A DNA stretch of 64,000 nt, from NCBI RefSeq assembly GCF_008973465.1, contig NZ_WBXN01000004.1:6922501-6986500 (forward strand), read 5' to 3'. The DNA is from Streptomyces sp. SS1-1 (GTDB taxonomy: Bacteria > Actinomycetota > Actinomycetes > Streptomycetales > Streptomycetaceae). The notes beneath the pieces are model-generated. The model ran no database searches. It was not told the DNA's origin and saw only the letters and a list, made by a program, of their open reading frames with translations. Position numbers and translations under genes: made by a program. The stretch's first letter is position 1, and each line of letters opens with the position of its first letter. This document shows positions 30,054-37,751 of this stretch, piece after piece.

Positions 30054-30222
30054 GTGTCGCGTCCTGGATCTCGCTCGGCCGACGGCAACCGGTCCTCGTC
30101 ACAGTGTCCAACCCGAACCGCTCCGCAGCCTGTCGAGTACCCCCGGCGTGGCGCCGAAACGGGTGCCGGGAACCCGCCGCGCTCACTGGCGCGGGCGTGG
30201 GGCGAGGGGAGAGGATGGAGCC

Positions 30223-30555
30223 GTGACGCCCCACCCGAACGAGCCCCCCGACGACAGCGCCCGGATCACCGAGCTGGAGGAGGAGGTCGACCAGCTCCGG
30301 CACGCCGTGGGCGCGCACGCCGTCGTCGACCAGGCGATCGGCATGGTCGTCGCGCTCGGCAGGGTGGCCCCCGACCAGGGGTGGGCGGTGCTGAAGGACG
30401 TCTCGCAGCACACCAACATCAAGCTCCGCGAGGTCGCGGAGCTGATCATCGTGTGGGGCAGGGAGGGCGAGATGCCCGCCGAGATCCGCGTCGAGCTGCA
30501 GGAGGCGCTGGAGCGCCACGGCCCGACGCAGATCCCGGAGTCCGGTCAGGACTGA
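30223..30555 (+). CDS. ANTAR-domain RNA-binding antiterminator-like protein
   Basis: A 110-residue protein starting at GTG 30223. It is almost entirely an ANTAR domain: a coiled-coil-like lead (ITELEEEVDQLRHAVG) and the three-helix core AVVDQAIGMVVALGRVAPD, WAVLKDVSQHTNIKLREVAE. ANTAR domains bind tandem hairpins in nascent RNA and prevent termination. No receiver or GAF sensor is attached, so it must be controlled by a partner or by expression. Its stop is one base from the stop of the convergent sigma factor gene. Confidence 0.88.
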   Translation: MTPHPNEPPDDSARITELEEEVDQLRHAVGAHAVVDQAIGMVVALGRVAPDQGWAVLKDVSQHTNIKLREVAELIIVWGREGEMPAEIRVELQEALERHGPTQIPESGQD

Positions 30556-30556
30556 G

Positions 30557-31366
30557 CTACGACGCGGCCGCGGACGCCTGCGCCTCGGTCAGCAGCTCCT
30601 CCCGCAGCTGCGCGAAGCAGCCGCTGAGCAGCCGTGAGACGTGCATCTGCGAGATGCCCAGCTGCTGCGCTATCCGGCTCTGCGTCATGCCGCCGAAGAA
30701 GCGCAGATACAGGATGGTCCGCTCGCGCTCCGGCAGCCGCCGCAGACACGGCTCGACGGACACGCGGTCCACGACCACCTCGAAGCCCGGGTCGGGGCCG
30801 CCGATGGCGTCCCCCAGCGCATACCCGTCCGTGCCGGGCATCTCCGCTTCCAGGGACAGCGCGGAGAAGCACTCCAGGGCCTCCATCCCCGTGCGCACCT
30901 CCTGCTCGGTCAGATGGGCGTGCGCGGCGATCTCGGCGAGCGTGGGCTCACGGCCCGGCGTGGTCTGCGCGAGTTCCTTGATGGCGTTGCGGACCCGGTT
31001 GCGCAGGTCCTGGACCCGGCGGGGCACGTGCAGGGTCCACATGTGGTCGCGGAAGTGCCGCTTGATCTCACCGGTGATGGTGGGCACCGCGTACGCCTCG
31101 AAGGCGTGCCCGCGGGCGGGATCGTAGTGCTCGACGGCCTTGACCAGGCCCAGGGCGGCCACCTGGTACAGGTCCTCCAGCGACTCCCCACGGCCCTTGA
31201 ACCGGACCGCGATCCGCTCGGCCATGGGCAGCCACGAACGGATCAGCTCGTCCTTGAGGGCCTTGCGCTCCGGCCCGTCGGACAGCGTCGCCAGGCGCTC
31301 GAAGGCGCGGGCGGTGTCCGGGGCGTCGTCATGGGGATGCTGCTTCGTTCTGGTGGGGGCACTCAT
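30557..31366 (-). CDS. SigB/SigF-family alternative sigma factor
   Basis: A 269-residue sigma-70 family protein without region 1.1. Region 2 carries EDLYQVAALGLVKAVEHYD and HAFEAYAVPTITGEIKRHF, the SigB/F/G signature; region 3 has REPTLAEIAAHAHLTEQEV; region 4 has LPERERTILYLRFFGGMTQ and QLGISQMHVSRLL. Streptomyces have many such factors controlling osmotic, oxidative and developmental genes. The ATG at 31366 has GGAGGTG 7-8 bp upstream. A GTTT-N16-GGGAAG motif at 31500-31525 matches the promoter type this family recognises, suggesting autoregulation. No anti-sigma gene is adjacent. Confidence 0.92.
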   Translation of the reverse strand: MSAPTRTKQHPHDDAPDTARAFERLATLSDGPERKALKDELIRSWLPMAERIAVRFKGRGESLEDLYQVAALGLVKAVEHYDPARGHAFEAYAVPTITGEIKRHFRDHMWTLHVPRRVQDLRNRVRNAIKELAQTTPGREPTLAEIAAHAHLTEQEVRTGMEALECFSALSLEAEMPGTDGYALGDAIGGPDPGFEVVVDRVSVEPCLRRLPERERTILYLRFFGGMTQSRIAQQLGISQMHVSRLLSGCFAQLREELLTEAQASAAAS

Positions 31367-31380
31367 CCGAGCGCACCTCC

Positions 31381-31491
31381 TCAGCAGGTGCTGACGGGAC
31401 AGACACCGTGGGAAGCGCGAACTCGGACCTGAGGAGAAACACCCAGGGGGCTGGCCGGCTCCCACGGACGTGCCTCCTGTCCGAAGCACAT
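31381..31491 (-). CDS. Possible 36-residue leader ORF upstream of the sigma factor
   Basis: An open frame from ATG 31491 to TGA 31381, beginning MCFGQEARPWEP. Its stop lies 14 bp before the sigma-factor ATG, immediately before the sigma ribosome-binding site GGAGG, a geometry suited to translational coupling. If the SigB-like promoter at 31500-31525 is used, transcription would begin within a few bases of this ATG, making it leaderless. GGGAAG could alternatively act as its ribosome-binding site. There is no family resemblance, so it may be chance. Confidence 0.25.
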   Translation of the reverse strand: MCFGQEARPWEPASPLGVSPQVRVRASHGVCPVSTC

Positions 31492-31499
31492 AACAGCTA

Positions 31500-31525
31500 C
31501 TTCCCGCTCAAACCGGATGCGAAAC
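31500..31525 (-). promoter_or_regulatory. Candidate SigB-type promoter for the sigma factor gene
   Basis: On the minus strand, GTTT (31525-31522) is followed after 16 bp by GGGAAG (31505-31500), a good fit to the GTTT-N14-16-GGGWAW pattern of SigB-class promoters. The predicted start is near 31493, about 130 bp upstream of the sigma ATG. A GAAAC-GT-GTTTC inverted repeat (31521-31532) overlaps its -35 side. Confidence 0.5.
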
Positions 31526-31782
31526 GTGTTTCGTGAATAGCACGACATGTCGCTATCGGGTGACGGAGTGTCCCGTGCGGCCGGCCAGCCCGATGATCTT
31601 GGCTGGGAACGTGATGTGCGGCACGGTGGTCGACGGGCCCGGCCGGGGCCCGTACCGATTCTTCCTGCCCACGGCATGATCGGTGATCAAGGGGGCGAAT
31701 GGGCTGGCCACAGCGCATTCCGCTCATTTGACAGTGCACTGAGCACAAAGATAGGAAGCAGGCCCAGGACGAGAGGTGGATT
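31526..31782. other. Divergent spacer with hairpin, palindrome and housekeeping-type promoter
   Basis: Non-coding as far as I can see. Left to right it holds a 7-bp-arm hairpin CGGGCCC-N5-GGGCCCG (31634-31652), a palindrome TGATC-GGT-GATCA (31677-31689) that could be an operator, and a plus-strand promoter: TTGACA at 31728-31733, 18 bp, TAGGAA at 31752-31757. The promoter should drive the gene at 31783, leaving a leader of about 20 nt that contains GAGAGGTGG. Confidence 0.5.
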
Positions 31783-32301
31783 GTGTACGAGCCGAACGTG
31801 GTCGGGGACTGGCACGAGTACGACGAGCATGCCGGTCTGCGTGTCCGCGTCCACGGTCTGGAAGCCGCCGAGCCCCCGCGCGGACGCGACGACGCCGCCG
31901 AGGGCCTGACGTACTTCCGGCTGCGCGTCACCGTCGAGAACCGCGGTGAGCGGCATCTCGGCATCCACCTGGAGGACGGCCAGATCGACGTCCGGATCGG
32001 CCGCGACGGCGAGGCCGCCTTCATCGACTGGCGCAACTCGCAGTTCATCGAGGGCTTCGACGTCTACCCGCTGCGCCGCGTCACCGCCGTCCTGTACGCC
32101 GCGGGCACCGAGGACAGCCTGAGCCAGGTCGACGTGCAGATCCAGCTGCGCGTCGAGGAGGAGTGGGCGGACCGCCGGCTGTGGACCGGCGGCCTGGGCC
32201 TGCAGGAGCCCACGGGCCCGCACGCCGGCACCCTGCGGGACGGCCTCGCGCTCCAGATCAGCGACTTCCTGCGGGAGCAGGCCGAGGAGGGCACCGCCTG
32301 A
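31783..32301 (+). CDS. Conserved-looking hypothetical protein
   Basis: A 172-residue soluble protein starting at GTG 31783 behind AGAGGTGG. It is rich in beta-strand-forming alternations: YFRLRVTVENRGERHLGIHL, VRIGRDGEAAFIDWR, VDVQIQLRVEEEWADRRL. The strand-rich middle with an EN-x-G turn resembles a small beta-sandwich, but I do not recognise a family. There is no signal peptide or membrane helix. It has a good vegetative promoter and converges on hemC; an imperfect hairpin (32298-32327) lies between the ends. Confidence 0.7.
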   Translation: MYEPNVVGDWHEYDEHAGLRVRVHGLEAAEPPRGRDDAAEGLTYFRLRVTVENRGERHLGIHLEDGQIDVRIGRDGEAAFIDWRNSQFIEGFDVYPLRRVTAVLYAAGTEDSLSQVDVQIQLRVEEEWADRRLWTGGLGLQEPTGPHAGTLRDGLALQISDFLREQAEEGTA

Positions 32302-32323
32302 CGCGGCGCCCCCTTCCGCGAGG

Positions 32324-33259
32324 TCAGTGCGGGATGCCGTCGATGATCTCGCGGGCGCCCTGCCGCAGCAGCGCCACCGCCACCGACGTGCCCAGCGTCG
32401 CCGGGTCCAGCCGGCCGGCCCACTCGTGGGCGTTCAGCCGGGTCTTGCCGTCGGGGGTGAAGACACAGGCCCGCAGGGACAGCTCGCCGCCCCGGTCCAC
32501 GCGCGCGTAGCCCGCGATCGGGCTGTTGCAGTGGCCCTGCAGGACGTGCAGCAGCATGCGCTCCGCGGTCGCCTCCCGGTACGTGTCCGGGTCGCCGAGA
32601 CCGCTGACCGCGTCGATCAGATCGCTGTCGCCCTCGCGGCACTGCAGGGCGAGGATGCCCGCACCGATGGGCGGCATCATCGTCTCGGGGGAGAGGACCT
32701 CGCTGATCACACCGGTCCGGCCGATGCGCTCCAGACCGGCCACCGCCAGCAGCAGGGCGTCCGCGTCGCCGGCCGCCAGCTTCTCCAGCCGCCGGTTGGC
32801 GTTGCCGCGGAACGGCACGCACTCCAGATGCGGGTGCGTGGCCGCCAGCTGGGCGACGCGGCGCACCGAGGACGTGCCGATCCGGGTGCCGGCCGGCAGC
32901 TCGTCCAGCGTGAGCCCGCCGGGGTGGATCAGCGCGTCACGGATGTCGTCCCGCCGGAGGAACGCGGCGAACGTGGTCCCCGCGGGCAGCGGCCGGTCGG
33001 CCGGGATGTCCTTCAGGCAGTGCACGGCGAGGTCCGCCTCGCCGGCCAGCAGGGCGGCGTCCACCTCCTTCGTGAACGCGCCCTTGCCCTCCACCTGGGA
33101 CAGGTCGCCCAGCCACTTGTCGCCGGTCGTCCGCACGGGCACCACCTCGGTGCGCACACCCGGGTGCAGGGACGCCAACTCGGCGCGGACACGCTCCACT
33201 TGGGCCAGCGCCATGGGCGAGTCACGGGAGACGACACGGATCAGTTCAGGCACGGACAT
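32324..33259 (-). CDS. hemC: Porphobilinogen deaminase (hydroxymethylbilane synthase), divergent HemC
   Basis: A 311-residue enzyme assembling four porphobilinogens into hydroxymethylbilane. It keeps the catalytic aspartate (HCLKDIP, Asp84), the arginine-rich substrate segment RIGTSSVRRVAQL and the dipyrromethane-anchoring Cys244 (QGHCNSPIAG). It differs from the usual actinobacterial form (VHSLKDLPT, RGNVGTRL, GGCSxP) at several of these places: VHCLKDIP, FRGNANRRL, GHCNSP. It stands alone, without hemA, hemB or hemD nearby, so it is probably a second copy. It may serve a specialised tetrapyrrole or be a redundant acquisition. Confidence 0.9.
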   Translation of the reverse strand: MSVPELIRVVSRDSPMALAQVERVRAELASLHPGVRTEVVPVRTTGDKWLGDLSQVEGKGAFTKEVDAALLAGEADLAVHCLKDIPADRPLPAGTTFAAFLRRDDIRDALIHPGGLTLDELPAGTRIGTSSVRRVAQLAATHPHLECVPFRGNANRRLEKLAAGDADALLLAVAGLERIGRTGVISEVLSPETMMPPIGAGILALQCREGDSDLIDAVSGLGDPDTYREATAERMLLHVLQGHCNSPIAGYARVDRGGELSLRACVFTPDGKTRLNAHEWAGRLDPATLGTSVAVALLRQGAREIIDGIPH

Positions 33260-33322
33260 GCCGCCACCATAGACCCTTCCGCGCCACCGGCAGGACGCGG
33301 TGGCGCGGTTCGGCCGGACGCG

Positions 33323-34099
33323 TCAGGCGTTCGGGTCGAAGGGGATGCCCGACGGCTTCGCGGTCGCCAGATGGCTCGTGAAGCTCCCGTCCTTCAGCCC
33401 GAAGTGGGCGCTGCCGAAGTCGTGCGCGACCAGCTTGTCGCGCACGCCCGGCGGGTAGCCGTTCCAGCCGACCAACGGCGGGTACTGCCAGGTCCCCTTG
33501 TGGTTCTCCGGCGGCTCGTCGTTCGCGTTCGCCAGACGGAAGCAGTGCGTGCTGATGCCGTCCTTGTGGTAGACGACCTTGGCGTGCGTGCCCTCGAAGC
33601 GCACCGAGGACGCCGCGTGGACGGTGAACGAGCCGTGGTTGGACGTCGAGACGTACTTCACGGTGTCGTCCTGCACCCAGACCACGACGTGCTCCCAGTC
33701 GTGCCGGTGCCCGCCGAGGCTGACACCCGGCAGCGCCTGGTCCTTCTCGAAGTACAGGCCGTACAGATAGGCGCACCAGCCGTTGTTGCACTTGTAGCGG
33801 CTGTAGGCGTTGGTGTTGTCCAGGTCCGAGGCGTCCCGGCAGTTGCCGTTGAGCGCGCCCGTCGGGTTGAGGCCGCCGTTGACGGTGCCGTCCGGGCCGA
33901 TCGCGGCGGACGAGTAGCAGCCGTCGGTGTCGTAGTCGAAGGCGGGCTGGTACGCCCGCTCGGCCGCCTCCGCGTTGCCGGGCAGCGCCGGGGGAGGGGC
34001 GGCCCAGGCCACCGCGGGGAAGGCGACGACGAGCGCGACGGCACCGGCCAGACCGGTGAGCCATCTCCTGCGGTGCGTACGGAACGTCTGTGGCGACAC
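33323..34099 (-). CDS. Secreted NPP1/NLP-like (necrosis-inducing) protein
   Basis: A 258-residue exported protein starting at GTG 34099 (GAGGAG 6 bp upstream). A signal peptide with a twin-basic n-region (THRRRWLTGL) ends in AVAWA. The mature part carries the NLP heptapeptide GHRHDWE at about residues 130-136, which forms the metal-binding toxin centre in Nep1-like proteins, plus conserved-looking Cys pairs (CNNGWC). NLPs disrupt dicot membranes by binding sphingolipids. In soil streptomycetes the role is unclear. The gene is monocistronic between hemC and the DNA ligase gene. Confidence 0.88.
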   Translation of the reverse strand: MSPQTFRTHRRRWLTGLAGAVALVVAFPAVAWAAPPPALPGNAEAAERAYQPAFDYDTDGCYSSAAIGPDGTVNGGLNPTGALNGNCRDASDLDNTNAYSRYKCNNGWCAYLYGLYFEKDQALPGVSLGGHRHDWEHVVVWVQDDTVKYVSTSNHGSFTVHAASSVRFEGTHAKVVYHKDGISTHCFRLANANDEPPENHKGTWQYPPLVGWNGYPPGVRDKLVAHDFGSAHFGLKDGSFTSHLATAKPSGIPFDPNA

Positions 34100-34225
34100 T
34101 GCGTCTCCTCGGGGTCCGGCGCAGCCCAACGGCTGTGGGGGGAAAGGCAGTTCAGCATCCCCGGTTTTCCCGCGCGCGCCAAGGGTCCCGTACGCCACGG
34201 ACGGCTGGGGCGAACCGCATTGGCG

Positions 34226-35206
34226 TCAGCGGGCGTTCGGCAGGTACGCCGACGACTCCTCCGGAGTCAGGTCCGGCCGCAGCCGCAGCCAGGACGGCTG
34301 GCGCAGCATCCCCGACCTCGTACGGACGCTGTAGCGGACCTCGCCGACCAGCCGGGGCACCACCCAGCGGGCGTCCGCCACCCGCGGCACCGGGTCGAAG
34401 GGGCACTCGTCCGTGGCGGCGGCCCGCAGCAGCGCGGCCAGCTCGGCGCGTTCGGCCTCGCTCCAGCCGGTGCCCACACCGCCGACGTAGCGCAGGGTCC
34501 GCGCGGACGTGTACTGGCCGACGAGCAGGGCGCCTGGCAGCCCGGTGAGCCGCCCCTTGCCGGGCAGCCAGCCGCCGACCACGACGTCCTCGCTGAGCAT
34601 GTTGCGGATCTTGATCCAGGAGCGGGACCGCACGCCGGGTTCGTACGGCGAGTCCAGCCGCTTGCACACCAGCCCCTCCAGGCCGTGCGCGCGCGTGGCC
34701 TCCAGCGCCTCGGCGCCGTGCCCCACCAGTGCCGCCGGCGTCGACCAGGACGGCCCGTCGAGCCCCAGCTCCTCCAGCCGCCCGCGCCGCCGGGAGTACG
34801 GCAGGTCCAGCAGCGAGCGGCCTCCCAGGTGCATCACGTCGAACAGCACCAGGTGGACGGGGGTGCGGGCGGCCATCCGGGCCGCCTTCGCCGGGGCGTG
34901 CGCCAGCCCCATCCGGGACTGCAGCAGCTGGAAGTCGGCGCGCCCCTCGTCATTCAGCGCCAGGATCTCCCCGTCGAGCACGGCTGGCCGCCCGGCCAGC
35001 GCCTCGCCCAGCGGCCGCAGTTCGGGGTAGGCGGCCGTGATGTCGTCACCGGAACGGGCCCGCAGCAGCAGACCGCCGTCGCCCTCGGCGTAGACCACCG
35101 CCCGCTGGCCGTCCTGCTTCGTCTCGTACGCCCAGCGCGCGTCCTGCGCGGCCGGCGGCAGCTTGCCGGGCGTCGCGAGCATCGGCGGGATCAGGGGCAG
35201 GCTCAC
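34226..35206 (-). CDS. ATP-dependent DNA ligase (LigC / LigD ligase-domain type)
   Basis: A 326-residue stand-alone ligase. Nucleotidyl-transfer motif I is KQDGQR with the adenylated Lys30. Motif III-like VLFDVMHLGGRSLLDLPYSR, motif IV EGLVCKRLDSPYEPG and motif V SWIKIRN follow. An OB-fold C-terminal half (about 205-320) contains VVGGWLPGKGRL. The layout matches the ligase module used in bacterial end joining. It starts at GTG 35206 with a poor ribosome-binding site. A LigD-type 3'-phosphoesterase is encoded 0.8 kb to the right, on the same strand, so end-processing and sealing may work together. Confidence 0.92.
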   Translation of the reverse strand: MSLPLIPPMLATPGKLPPAAQDARWAYETKQDGQRAVVYAEGDGGLLLRARSGDDITAAYPELRPLGEALAGRPAVLDGEILALNDEGRADFQLLQSRMGLAHAPAKAARMAARTPVHLVLFDVMHLGGRSLLDLPYSRRRGRLEELGLDGPSWSTPAALVGHGAEALEATRAHGLEGLVCKRLDSPYEPGVRSRSWIKIRNMLSEDVVVGGWLPGKGRLTGLPGALLVGQYTSARTLRYVGGVGTGWSEAERAELAALLRAAATDECPFDPVPRVADARWVVPRLVGEVRYSVRTRSGMLRQPSWLRLRPDLTPEESSAYLPNAR

Positions 35207-35525
35207 GGGTCACTACTCGACGGTGCCGCCCGCGCTCACGCCCCCTCGCCGCCCTTTTCCCCTGATCGGAGGGGGTGGCCGCCACCACCGGGCCCACCGC
35301 GCGGCCGGTGACGCCACCTGAGCACGCGGGAGGCCGGGGCGCGCGGCGTGCGGGTCGCCCCGGCCTCGCGGACGCCGACCAGGCCGGCCCGGTCCCCGGC
35401 GGCCGCACGGGCCGGCGGACGCCCGCGCACGCCCAACCCCTCGGCGCCGTAAGCGCGGAGGCGCCGGATCCGCCCGGACTACCGTCCGGTAGCATCCGGC
35501 GGCAGGCCAGCCGAGGAGGAACCGC
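35207..35525. other. Intergenic stretch, no gene seen
   Basis: A 319-bp divergent spacer between the DNA ligase and peroxiredoxin genes. I find no plausible coding frame. Near the right end TAGCAT (35490-35495) could be the -10 of the peroxiredoxin promoter, followed by GAGGAGGA just before its ATG. No convincing -35 or operator is visible. Confidence 0.5.
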
Positions 35526-35987
35526 ATGAGCGCGCGCGTCGAGGTCGGGGACACGGTCGAGGATTTCGCGCTGCCGGACGAGACCGGCACCGTACGGCAC
35601 CTCACCGAGCTGCTCGCCGACGGTCCGGTCGTGCTGTTCTTCTACCCCGGCGCCCTCACCGCCGGCTGCACCGCCGAGGCCTGCCACTTCCGTGACCTGG
35701 CCGCCGAGTTCGCCGCCGTCGGCGCCCGGCCCGTCGGCGTCAGCGGCGACGCCGTCGAACGGCAGCAGGAGTTCGCCACCCGCCACACCCTCGGCATGCC
35801 GCTGCTGTCCGACGCCGACGGCGCGATCCGGGAGCGGTTCGGTGTGACCCGGGGCTTCTCGCTCGCCCCGACCAAGCGGGTCACCTTCGTCATCGGGCAG
35901 GACCGCACGGTCCTGGAGGTCGTCCGCAGCGAACTGCGGATGAACACCCACGCCGACAAGGCCCTCGCCGCACTGCGCCGCGCCTGA
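35526..35987 (+). CDS. Bcp/AhpC-type peroxiredoxin
   Basis: A 153-residue thiol peroxidase with thioredoxin fold. The peroxidatic Cys48 and a second Cys53 occur as GALTAGCTAEACHFRD, the Bcp (PrxQ) spacing in which the two form an intramolecular disulfide. Downstream FSLAPTKRVTFVIGQD is typical. It reduces peroxides using thioredoxin. The ATG at 35526 has GAGGAGGA at 5-6 bp. It lies between two DNA repair genes, which may reflect an oxidative-damage theme. Its stop and that of the convergent phosphoesterase sit symmetrically in the arms of the hairpin at 35985-36008. Confidence 0.93.
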   Translation: MSARVEVGDTVEDFALPDETGTVRHLTELLADGPVVLFFYPGALTAGCTAEACHFRDLAAEFAAVGARPVGVSGDAVERQQEFATRHTLGMPLLSDADGAIRERFGVTRGFSLAPTKRVTFVIGQDRTVLEVVRSELRMNTHADKALAALRRA

Positions 35988-36008
35988 CGCCCGGATCCGG
36001 CGCCGTCA
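35985..36008. terminator. Hairpin spanning two convergent stop codons
   Basis: TGACG at 35985-35989 pairs with CGTCA at 36004-36008, and the interval contains the 10-bp palindrome CCGGATCCGG. Each arm contains one stop codon: TGA of the peroxiredoxin gene and the complement of TGA of the phosphoesterase gene. The outer stem is short, so termination strength is uncertain. Confidence 0.4.
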
Positions 36009-36611
36009 GCCCGGGCCGCCGTCCGCGGCGACCTGGGCGAGGGTGCGCCCGCTGCGGACCGACCGTGCCCGGTACGGATCCGGTGTGCCGTGCCCGTGCG
36101 CGCCCCGGCCCGCCCTGACCAGCAGCCACGCCTCCCGGTCGTCCGGCCCGCGGCGGAGCCGGGTGAGCGCGAACTCGCCGCGCAGCTTGGAGCCGTGCAG
36201 CCGGAACCTGGCGTGACCGCGCTCCAGCGACTCGGCGAAGTCGACGGGCCGTCCGGCGCGGTCGTGGCTGAGCGGCTCGTACGTCCCGCTGTCCCAGACG
36301 ATCACCGTGCCGCCGCCGTACTCGCCCTTCGGGATCACGCCCTCGAAGTCCTCGTACTCCAGCGGATGGTCCTCCGTCGGCAGGGCGAGCCGCTTGTCCC
36401 TGGGGTCGGCGGACGGTCCCTTGGGCACCGACCACGACCGCAGCACGTCCCCCACCTGCAGCCGGAAGTCGAAGTGCAGCGAACGGGCGTCGTGGATCTG
36501 CACCACGAACCGCGGTGCCGACCCCTCGGACGCCCCGCGTCCGCGCGGTTCCCGGGTCCGCTCGAAGTCGCGCTTGCCGCGGTACTCCCGCAGCCGGTCC
36601 CTCTCGGTCAC
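36006..36611 (-). CDS. Stand-alone LigD-type 3'-phosphoesterase domain protein
   Basis: A 201-residue protein matching the phosphoesterase (PE) module of bacterial LigD. After a basic lead (LREYRGKRDFERTREP) come FVVQIHDARSLHFDFRL (His40, His46), SWSVPKGPSADPRDKRLA, EDHPLEYEDFEGVIPKGEYG and GTVIVWDSGTYEP. PE removes 3'-phosphates and terminal ribonucleotides before ligation. The GTG at 36611 has AAGGAGG upstream. It is separate here from polymerase and ligase domains, which is common in actinobacteria. Confidence 0.92.
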   Translation of the reverse strand: MTERDRLREYRGKRDFERTREPRGRGASEGSAPRFVVQIHDARSLHFDFRLQVGDVLRSWSVPKGPSADPRDKRLALPTEDHPLEYEDFEGVIPKGEYGGGTVIVWDSGTYEPLSHDRAGRPVDFAESLERGHARFRLHGSKLRGEFALTRLRRGPDDREAWLLVRAGRGAHGHGTPDPYRARSVRSGRTLAQVAADGGPG

Positions 36612-36772
36612 GCCGGCCTCCTTCCCGATCCGCCCGGGTACCCCGTAACGCCGCCCGCGACGCGCCGAGGCCCTGTCGCCAGGACCGCCGGACGCTGCCA
36701 CGATCGTCCCGACGGCCCGCCGCCACCGGGCCGGGCAGGGCAGGGACGACGGACGACCGACGGAGTGTGCTG

Positions 36773-37747
36773 ATGACCAGGGAGCAGGCCACCGCCGAGG
36801 ACGGGACGCGCGCCACGGCGATCGAGGTGAAGCCGGTCGCCGGGCACATCGGCGCGGAGATCACCGGCGTCGACCTCGCCGGTGCGCTGGACGACGGCCA
36901 GGTCGCAGCGATCCGGGACGCGATGCTGCGCTGGAAGGTCGTCTTCTTCCGGGACCAGCGGCTCGACCACGCCGCCCACGTGGCGCTCGCACGCCGCTTC
37001 GGGGAGCCCGTCGTCCTGCGGCGGCGCGGCAGCGCCTCACCCGAGGGGTTCCCGGAGATCGAGACGACCGCCGACCGGCTGGAACTCGGCGGCCGCTTCG
37101 GCATGGAGCACGACGAATGGCTGCGGCGCCGCCGCCACCATCTGCTGCGCGGCTGGCACTGCGACCACGGGGCCCGCGTCGACCCGCCCGCCGCGACCAT
37201 CCTGCGCGCCGAGACCGTGCCCCCGTACGGCGGCGACACCACCTGGGCCAACCTGGCCGCCGCCTACGCCGGGCTCTCCGAACCCGTCCGGCGGTTCGTG
37301 GACGGCCTGCGGGCCGAGCACCGGCTCGGCGTCGGCTACCAGCCGCGGCCCGGCGACGACGCCTACGTCCGGCACCTCCTGGAGCACCAGGTCGCCTCCC
37401 TGCACCCCCTGGTGCGGGTGCACCCGGAGACGGGGGAGCGGGTGCTGTACGTCAACGGCTACTACGTGGAGCAGATCGACGGCCTCTCGCGCGCCGAGAG
37501 CGGCGCCGTCCTCCGGATGCTGCTGGAGCAGGCCGTACGGCCCGAGTACACGGTCCGCTTCCGCTGGGAGCCCGGCAGCGTCGCCCTCTGGGACAACCGG
37601 GCCACCATCCACCTCGCGCCCGGCGACACCGCCCACCTCGACGCGCCCCGCGTCATGCACCGCGTGATGCTCGCCGGCGACGTGCCGGTGGGCGTGGACG
37701 GCACACCCTCGCGGCCCCTCACCGGCACCGCACCGGGCCGCTGGTGA
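36773..37747 (+). CDS. TauD/TfdA-family 2-oxoglutarate-dependent dioxygenase
   Basis: A 324-residue non-heme Fe(II) enzyme. The N-terminal EVKPVAGHIGAEITGVDLAG is the family signature. Metal ligands appear as WHCDHGAR (HxD) and the distal His in RVMHRVMLAGD, with a nearby 2-oxoglutarate-binding Arg. The ATG at 36773 has CGGAG 8 bp upstream. Members oxidise taurine-like sulfonates or hydroxylate amino acid residues in peptide synthetase pathways. Because the next intact gene in the same direction is the megasynthase (38107), a tailoring role is plausible but unproven; only a pseudogene stub and repeats lie between. Confidence 0.9.
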   Translation: MTREQATAEDGTRATAIEVKPVAGHIGAEITGVDLAGALDDGQVAAIRDAMLRWKVVFFRDQRLDHAAHVALARRFGEPVVLRRRGSASPEGFPEIETTADRLELGGRFGMEHDEWLRRRRHHLLRGWHCDHGARVDPPAATILRAETVPPYGGDTTWANLAAAYAGLSEPVRRFVDGLRAEHRLGVGYQPRPGDDAYVRHLLEHQVASLHPLVRVHPETGERVLYVNGYYVEQIDGLSRAESGAVLRMLLEQAVRPEYTVRFRWEPGSVALWDNRATIHLAPGDTAHLDAPRVMHRVMLAGDVPVGVDGTPSRPLTGTAPGRW

Positions 37748-37751
37748 CCGC

